From assembly GCA_964568805.1 (NCBI GenBank), contig CAZMRW010000057.1:1-28822 (forward strand): a DNA stretch of 28,822 nucleotides, read 5' to 3'. Positions 23,250 to 28,822 of the stretch are shown piece by piece. This DNA is from CAZMRW01 sp964568805 (GTDB lineage: Bacteria > Pseudomonadota > Gammaproteobacteria > Methylococcales > Methylomonadaceae). Numbering within the stretch: the first letter of the stretch is position 1; each line of letters starts with the position of its first letter. The notes below the pieces were generated by a model that was given only the letters and a program-made list of their open reading frames with translations, made no database searches and had not been told where the DNA came from. The translations under genes and the position numbers were made by a program.

Positions 23250-25961
23250 TTGAGTCGATCGCAGCTAGACAATGAAAATGTGAGGATACAGAAGCTGCAG
23301 GAATACCATATTCTTGACACTCCGCCCGAACAGGTATTTGACGATATTGTCTCACTGGCCGCACAAATTTGCGGCACGCCTTTCGCATTGATAACGCTGG
23401 TTGACAGCGAGCGGGAGTGGTTTAAAGCCAAAAAAGGCATAGTTGCTAACGAAAATCCCCTTGCCGGCGGGTTTAGCGCACAAACAATCCAGCATCAGGA
23501 TATGATGGTTGTCTCGGATGCACTCCAGGATACCCGATTCTCGACCAATGACCTCGTCAGTTCGGAACCGAATATCCGTTTTTTTGCAGGAGTTCCGGTT
23601 CGGACACCTACAGGCGAAGCGCTAGGCACGCTGAACGTTCTCGACAAGGTAACGCGTGTGTTAAGCGCTGAGCAAATCGAAGCTCTCAGAATGTTGGCCA
23701 GGCAAGTCGAAATAGCCCTTGAGCTTAGACATAAGGAAACAGTCCTGGCTGATACGCTGGCGAACGAAAAGCATACTGAGCAGCAATTATGCGCGGCTCT
23801 GGATGCGCAAAAAGCATTTCTTAGAAGCGCCAACGTGAGCATTATTGCTACCGATGCACAAGGCGTCATCGTTACATTCAATCAGGCCGCCCAGCGCATG
23901 CTGGGATATGGCGAGGAGGAAGTGGTTGGGAAAGTTACGCCGTCACTGTTCCATGATACGGAAGAGATTGCCGCTCGAGCTGCAGAGTTGAGTAATGAGC
24001 TGGGTATCGCCATTGCTCCGGGTTTTGAGGTTTTCGTCGCCAAAACTCGTATCGATATTGCGGATGAAAGAGAATGGACTTATATCCGTAAAAATGGAAG
24101 CCGCTTTCCCGTTAGATTATCGGTTACCGCTCTTCATGGACCCGAAGGCAACATCACCGGCTTTCTCGGTATTGCTATCGACGTTACCAGTCGCAAAGAA
24201 GCCGAGGCACGACTGCATAATTCCGTACGGTTTACCCGTTCGGTACTGGATGCCTTGTCGAAACAATTCTGTGTCCTGGATGAAGCCGGCAATATATTGG
24301 AAGTCAACAAGCCGTGGCTAGATTACGAACAGGAAAATAGCAGCGGCAAACAAAAACTCGAGATCGGACAAAACTACCTGAAGCTCCTTGATGCAGGGCT
24401 GGCTAAGGATAGAGGCGGTCAGACATTTGCCGACGGCATCCGTGCGGTATTGACAGGTGAAAAATCCAGCTTTTTGCTTGAATATGCTTATCATACTGAA
24501 TCTTTACCACAATGGTTTGCGGGGAAAGCCATTCCTTTTCCCGATCAGGAACTGGGCCGTGTTATTGTGATACACGAAAATATTTCCGAGCATAAGTACC
24601 TTGAGCATCGGTTTCGGCATGCGGTGGAATCGGCGCCTAATGCAATCGCTATGGTCAATGAGACGGGAACGATTGTGTTGATCAATGCGCAAACAGAGGC
24701 GTCTTTCGGTTATTCACGCAACGAACTGATTGGGCAATCGGTGGAAATTTTAGTACCGGAGCGCTTTCGTGGCGGCCATGTCGGTTTCCGGCAAGCTTAC
24801 TTCGCCGCTCCGCAATCCAGACCGATGGGCGTTGGTCGAGACCTGTACGGGTTACGCAAGGACGGCACTGAATTTCCGGTCGAGATAGGCCTTAGTGTCA
24901 TCGATTGCCCTGATGAAACACTGACGCTGAGTACCATCGTTGATATTACCCTGCGAAAGCGCCTGGAGCATCGGTTTCGACAGGCGGTGGAATCGGCGCC
25001 CAGCGCTATGGTGATGGTCAATGAATCGGGCACGATTCTGTTGGTCAATGCACAAACAGAAATATCTTTCGGTTATTCACGCAACGAGTTGATCGGGCAG
25101 CCCGTGGAGAAGTTGGTGCCGGAGCGTTTTCGTAACGCGCATGTCGGTTTTCGGCAAACCTACTTCGCTGCTCCGCAATCCAGACCGATGGGAGCGGGTC
25201 GTGATCTCTACGGCCTGCGCAAGGATGGCAGCGAGTTTCCTGTCGAAATAGGCCTCGGACTAATCGATGACGAAAATGGTATTATTGTCCTCAGTTCCAT
25301 TGTCGACATCACCGAGCGCAAGAGCAGCAATGATAATTTGAAAAATGCCCTCAACGAAAAGGAGATGCTGCTTAAGGAAGTTTATCATCGCGTAAAGAAC
25401 AATCTTCAGGTCGTTTCTAGCCTGATAAATCTCCAAGCCAGAAATGTCAAAAATGAAGTGACCGTGGACCTGCTCAAGCAGAGCGCTGACCGTATCAAAG
25501 CCATGGCGTTATTGCATGAAAAACTCTATCAATCGAAGGACTTGGCGAGAATCGATTTCAATGAGTATATTCATAGTCTGGTTGATCATCTGATGTTCGG
25601 TTATGGAGACCAGTCGGGCAGGATCACGATCAAAATGAAAATCGATAAAATTTTTCTCGACGTCGATACCGCGATTCCCTGCGGTCTCATTATTAATGAA
25701 CTGCTGTCCAATGCTCTAAAATATGCCTTTCCTGATAATCGTCAAGGCGAAATCGGCATAAGCTTCAGTCAAAATCAGGGCGAGTGTATTCTCGTGATTT
25801 CGGATAACGGAGCCGGTTTTCCGGCCGGTTTGGATTACAAAAAATCTACCTCGCTAGGTCTGCAACTGGTCGGGACACTGACTAACCAGCTCATTGGACG
25901 CATAGAACAGGATCAAACAGCAGGAACCAAATTCACCATCCGCTTTCACAACGCCGTTTAA
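23250..25961 (+). CDS. Cytoplasmic GAF/multi-PAS sensor histidine kinase (HisKA_2 type)
   Basis: The 903-residue protein has no membrane segment. A GAF domain (about 20-165; AQICGTPFALITLVDSEREWFKA, FFAGVPVRTPTG) is followed by PAS modules at about 190-320 and 330-450, then two near-identical PAS modules at 451-571 and 572-691. The kinase core has EVYHRVKNNLQVVSSLINLQ with phospho-acceptor His713, the HisKA_2 class, and a HATPase with NELLSNALKYAFP and DNGAGFP. It should sense a cytoplasmic signal, possibly redox or small molecules through PAS/GAF, and phosphorylate the regulator encoded 22 bases downstream. The start is a TTG with AAGGGG (23235-23240) 9 bases upstream; GTG 23280 is a weaker alternative. 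Such kinases often pair with RR-GGDEF-EAL partners. Confidence 0.9.
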   Translation: MSRSQLDNENVRIQKLQEYHILDTPPEQVFDDIVSLAAQICGTPFALITLVDSEREWFKAKKGIVANENPLAGGFSAQTIQHQDMMVVSDALQDTRFSTNDLVSSEPNIRFFAGVPVRTPTGEALGTLNVLDKVTRVLSAEQIEALRMLARQVEIALELRHKETVLADTLANEKHTEQQLCAALDAQKAFLRSANVSIIATDAQGVIVTFNQAAQRMLGYGEEEVVGKVTPSLFHDTEEIAARAAELSNELGIAIAPGFEVFVAKTRIDIADEREWTYIRKNGSRFPVRLSVTALHGPEGNITGFLGIAIDVTSRKEAEARLHNSVRFTRSVLDALSKQFCVLDEAGNILEVNKPWLDYEQENSSGKQKLEIGQNYLKLLDAGLAKDRGGQTFADGIRAVLTGEKSSFLLEYAYHTESLPQWFAGKAIPFPDQELGRVIVIHENISEHKYLEHRFRHAVESAPNAIAMVNETGTIVLINAQTEASFGYSRNELIGQSVEILVPERFRGGHVGFRQAYFAAPQSRPMGVGRDLYGLRKDGTEFPVEIGLSVIDCPDETLTLSTIVDITLRKRLEHRFRQAVESAPSAMVMVNESGTILLVNAQTEISFGYSRNELIGQPVEKLVPERFRNAHVGFRQTYFAAPQSRPMGAGRDLYGLRKDGSEFPVEIGLGLIDDENGIIVLSSIVDITERKSSNDNLKNALNEKEMLLKEVYHRVKNNLQVVSSLINLQARNVKNEVTVDLLKQSADRIKAMALLHEKLYQSKDLARIDFNEYIHSLVDHLMFGYGDQSGRITIKMKIDKIFLDVDTAIPCGLIINELLSNALKYAFPDNRQGEIGISFSQNQGECILVISDNGAGFPAGLDYKKSTSLGLQLVGTLTNQLIGRIEQDQTAGTKFTIRFHNAV

Positions 25962-25983
25962 AGCCGTTTAAAAAGGAGCCAGT

Positions 25984-28461
25984 ATGTTAGCAAGCAAGAT
26001 TTTGATTGTCGAAGACGAAGGCATTATTGCGATGGATATCCGTAGCCAATTGGAAACTTTCGGCTATGAAGTGGCCGGGACGGCCTTTTCGGGAGGACAA
26101 GCCATTACTCTGGCAACACAACACAGGCCGGATCTCATCATGATGGACATCGTATTAAAAGGGGATATGGACGGTATCAGCGCGGCGCAAACGATTACGG
26201 AAACCCTGCATATTCCGGTGATTTTTTTGACGGCCTACAGCGATCCCGCTACCCTGCGGCGGGCGAAGGCTACAGGAGCCTATGGTTATTTAATCAAGCC
26301 ATTTCGCCCGGATGAACTGCACGCCTCCATCGAGGTCGCGCTTTATAAACATCAACTGGAGCGCAAGCTGAAGGAAAGCGAGCAATGGTTTGGCAAGACC
26401 TTGCATTGTATCAGCGATTCCGTCATTGCCACGGACGTCGAAGGTAGAATTCGGTTCATGAATCCGGTAGCCGAAACAGTGACTGAATGCCGATTGGAAC
26501 AAGGCAAAGGAAAAGTTGTTACCGAACTGATGACGTTATTGAATGAGTCAAATCGCACGATCATAGAAAATCCTGTCCTGAATACCTTAAAGAACCTCGC
26601 TGTTACCGACATGGGTTGTCCAACATTACTGGTTACCCAATCCGGCATGGAATTCCCCATTGATGATGGGGCGGCTCCAATCCTTGCTGATGATGGAACG
26701 TTGTTAGGAGCGGTTTTTGTATTTCGTGACATTACCGTACGCCGGCAAATGGAAAATTCACTTCGAGAAAGCGAAGAGCGCTTCCATAGCGCGTTCGATC
26801 TTGCTGCCATCGGTATGGCGTTGGTCGCCGTGGACGGCCGTTTTTTACAGGTTAACAGTTCTCTCTCCAAAATTTTCGGTTACTCCGAGGATGAGTTGTT
26901 GAGGTCCAATCTGAAAATGCTCACGCATGAAGATTATCACGACAAAGTGCTTTGTCACCATCTGCGCCAATTGTTGTCCGACGAACTGCCGTCGTTTCAA
27001 ATAGAGGTAGAGTGTTATCATAAAACCGTCGGCAAGATCGTTTGGGCTCTGTTAAGCGCATCCTTGGTTCGCGATGCAGCAGGCGAGCCGCAGTATTTCA
27101 TTATTCAAATCCAGGACATTACCGATCGTAAGCACGTTGAGCAGCAATTAATCTATCTGGCTAACCATGATCCGTTAACCGGGCTTCTGAATCGGGACGA
27201 ATTTCATAACCGTCTTACTCAAACTTTGTCCTCCGTTCGGCGCCATGACGCCAAGTTGGCTCTGATGTTTCTCGACCTGGACCGCTTCAAGCTGATTAAT
27301 GATACCTTAGGCCACCGTATCGGAGATTTATTATTACAGGCAGTCAGCGAACGGTTGAGAAGTTCGGTTCGTAGCAATGATATCCTGGCGCGGCTGGGCG
27401 GTGATGAATTCATTGTGCTTCTGAGCGATATTCATCTTATTGATGATGTAGCACGGATCGCGCAAAAGACCATCGATATGCTCACGCAACCGTTTACACT
27501 TGAAGGCAACGATATTGTGGTAACCGCAAGTATCGGGATCAGCATTTACCCAAACGACGGAAATACCAGTCAAAGCCTGCTGATGAATGCCGACACGGCC
27601 ATGTATCTGGCCAAGGAGCGCGGCAAGAATAACTTTCAATTTTATACAATGGAAATGACGGCAAGATCGATTGAACGCATGACCATCGAAAGGGGCTTGC
27701 GACATGCCTTGACTAATTACGGACTAAAGCTGCACTATGAGCCTCAGATAAACTCAATCAGTGGCCGCGCAGTCAGTGTCGAAGCGCTGGTACGTTGGCA
27801 GCATCCCGAATGGGGTCTGGTTTATCCTGACCGGTTTATTGCGGTGGCGGAAGAAACGGGGCTGATCGTTCCTATCGGCGCCTGGGTATTGCGCACTGCT
27901 TGTTTGCAAGCCAAAGCCTGGCAAGAGAACGATGGTCCATTTTCTCATGTGGCGGTGAACCTGTCGGCTCGTCAATTTCTCGAACCTGATTTGTTTCAAA
28001 TGATTAAACAGATACTGGCCGAAACTCACCTCAAACCGTGCTCTCTGGAACTTGAAATCACCGAGTCAGCGGTTATGCAAGATCCGGTGAGGACACTCCA
28101 GGTTCTCCAACAATTGAATGACCTGGGGGTAAGGCTCAGCATCGATGATTTCGGTACAGGCTATTCCAGTTTGACCTATCTAAGACAATTTCCGGTTCAT
28201 AGCGTCAAGATAGATCGTTCATTTGTTCAGGACCTCCCGGGCGATGAAAGTTGTATAACCCTGGTGCGAGCGATAATCGCGCTGGCCCATGAGCTTAAAC
28301 TTCTCGTTACTGCCGAGGGCGTGGAATCCCAAGAGCAAATGTCGTTTCTTAAAACTCACCATTGCGATTCACTGCAAGGCTATTTATTTAGTCGTGCGGT
28401 TTCGGCAGAACACCTTGAGGCCGATTTCAATACTTCTGCAGTTAAAACGCTGCTCCAGTAA
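25984..28461 (+). CDS. Response regulator with PAS, GGDEF and EAL domains (cyclic-di-GMP turnover)
   Basis: The 825-residue protein begins with a receiver domain (1-120): acidic pocket Glu10-Asp11, phospho-acceptor Asp55 in MMDIVL, Thr83 and Lys105. Two PAS modules follow (about 135-255 and 262-385). The GGDEF domain (about 390-550) has an intact RLGGDEF (470-476) and so may make cyclic-di-GMP. The EAL domain (about 570-815) has EALVRW (600-605), NLSARQF, ELEITES, IDDFGTGYSS (720-729) and KIDRSFV, all residues for cyclic-di-GMP hydrolysis. Both activities are therefore possible; which dominates is not predictable. AGGAG lies 6 bases before the ATG, a strong site. It is co-transcribed with the histidine kinase, whose phosphoryl group probably switches it. 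Confidence 0.92.
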   Translation: MLASKILIVEDEGIIAMDIRSQLETFGYEVAGTAFSGGQAITLATQHRPDLIMMDIVLKGDMDGISAAQTITETLHIPVIFLTAYSDPATLRRAKATGAYGYLIKPFRPDELHASIEVALYKHQLERKLKESEQWFGKTLHCISDSVIATDVEGRIRFMNPVAETVTECRLEQGKGKVVTELMTLLNESNRTIIENPVLNTLKNLAVTDMGCPTLLVTQSGMEFPIDDGAAPILADDGTLLGAVFVFRDITVRRQMENSLRESEERFHSAFDLAAIGMALVAVDGRFLQVNSSLSKIFGYSEDELLRSNLKMLTHEDYHDKVLCHHLRQLLSDELPSFQIEVECYHKTVGKIVWALLSASLVRDAAGEPQYFIIQIQDITDRKHVEQQLIYLANHDPLTGLLNRDEFHNRLTQTLSSVRRHDAKLALMFLDLDRFKLINDTLGHRIGDLLLQAVSERLRSSVRSNDILARLGGDEFIVLLSDIHLIDDVARIAQKTIDMLTQPFTLEGNDIVVTASIGISIYPNDGNTSQSLLMNADTAMYLAKERGKNNFQFYTMEMTARSIERMTIERGLRHALTNYGLKLHYEPQINSISGRAVSVEALVRWQHPEWGLVYPDRFIAVAEETGLIVPIGAWVLRTACLQAKAWQENDGPFSHVAVNLSARQFLEPDLFQMIKQILAETHLKPCSLELEITESAVMQDPVRTLQVLQQLNDLGVRLSIDDFGTGYSSLTYLRQFPVHSVKIDRSFVQDLPGDESCITLVRAIIALAHELKLLVTAEGVESQEQMSFLKTHHCDSLQGYLFSRAVSAEHLEADFNTSAVKTLLQ

Positions 28462-28551
28462 TCTCCAACTTGCTTTCGTAATATGCGACGTTATGAAATA
28501 TCAGAAGGCGTAATTTACAGCCTCCTGCTAAGTTTCAGATAGCGACTGGTA

Positions 28552-28822
28552 CTATAGACAGGTTGAAGGAGATGTGATGTCAGTCAGCAAAATCACCCTG
28601 TTTCGACCCTCATTTTTCGCTCTGTACATGGCCTGATCGGCAACTTCGATCATATCGGTGTAATTCGAAAAACCGGGATGATAGATTGAAATTCCTATAC
28701 TCACAGTCAAGGGAAGATAGTTAAATCTTGGGCTTATAATTGCCCCATGGCGCTCGATTTCTGAACGGATACGTTCGGCATAGGCAAGAGCGCCGGCTTT
28801 ATTGGTATTGTTCAGGGCAAAT
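28552..28822 (-). CDS. C-terminal part of a GGDEF diguanylate cyclase (truncated by the window)
   Basis: About 90 codons are visible, reading on the minus strand FALNNTNKAGALAYAERIR, then LPLTVSIGISIYHPGF and VADQAMYRAKNEGRNRV, the end of a GGDEF domain (the SIGIS strand and the ADQAMYRAK.GRN helix). The GGDEF motif itself and the N-terminal sensor lie beyond 28822. The frame ends at TAG (complement of 28552-28554) after a short tail DITSPSTCL. The gene converges on the GGDEF-EAL gene with 90 bases between their ends, with no obvious terminator between them. Confidence 0.88.
   Translation of the reverse strand, partial: FALNNTNKAGALAYAERIRSEIERHGAIISPRFNYLPLTVSIGISIYHPGFSNYTDMIEVADQAMYRAKNEGRNRVILLTDITSPSTCL

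Noticed and set aside
22959..23440. Small reverse-strand proteins between ubiA and the histidine kinase
   Set aside because: They have no ribosome site or recognisable pattern and partly mirror the kinase coding sequence.

Overview
The window looks like a chromosomal segment of a gammaproteobacterium, probably of the methanotroph type (Methylococcales). The placement rests on the housekeeping genes ubiA, hda, wrbA, the ArsC-like gene and thpR, on the Lpp-like and OmpA-like lipoproteins, and on the sequence style of the TssB/TssC segments; no marker gene fixes the genus. One run of 100 N (13515-13614) marks an assembly break inside a glutamine-repeat gene.

Layout. 1-4909 is loose, AT-rich accessory DNA: a stand-alone TIR protein (677-1174), a secreted formylglycine-type sulfatase with a C-terminal dockerin-like calcium-binding pair (1581-3818) and a small Lpp-like lipoprotein (4190-4468). 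4910-10914 is a compact three-gene operon: a TIR-domain protein, a MoxR-type AAA+ ATPase, and a 1273-residue protein whose first ~619 residues look like the vWA-type component of TIR/MoxR/vWA conflict systems and whose last ~654 residues are a full TssB followed by a nearly full TssC, the two halves of the type VI secretion contractile sheath, all in one uninterrupted frame. No other type VI gene is present. This fusion is the most unusual thing in the window.

11060-16074 holds envelope functions: a Wzx-like flippase, an OmpA-type lipoprotein with a poly-Gln and GYPQQQ-repeat tail, and an MsbA-like ABC exporter. 16096-16952 is decaying DNA with a broken vapBC toxin-antitoxin pair. 16953-22917 is mostly housekeeping: thpR, a secreted pentapeptide-repeat protein, a two-gene envelope operon (Lpp-like-tailed protein plus a DUF3455 protein), the coupled minus-strand operon ArsC-like/wrbA/DUF2069/hda, and divergent ubiA. 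23250-28461 is a signalling operon: a GAF/multi-PAS histidine kinase and a response regulator with PAS, GGDEF and EAL domains, for cyclic-di-GMP control; a second, truncated GGDEF gene converges on it at the right edge.

How the parts may work together. In the 4910-10914 operon the TIR protein is the likely NAD-consuming effector, the MoxR ATPase the remodelling motor, and the vWA-TssBC protein the scaffold or sensor; this is inference from family knowledge. Two exported proteins (4190-4468 and 18905-19360) share a C-terminal KLD..F..xMMK tail resembling the peptidoglycan-linked end of Lpp, which suggests a common covalent anchoring route.
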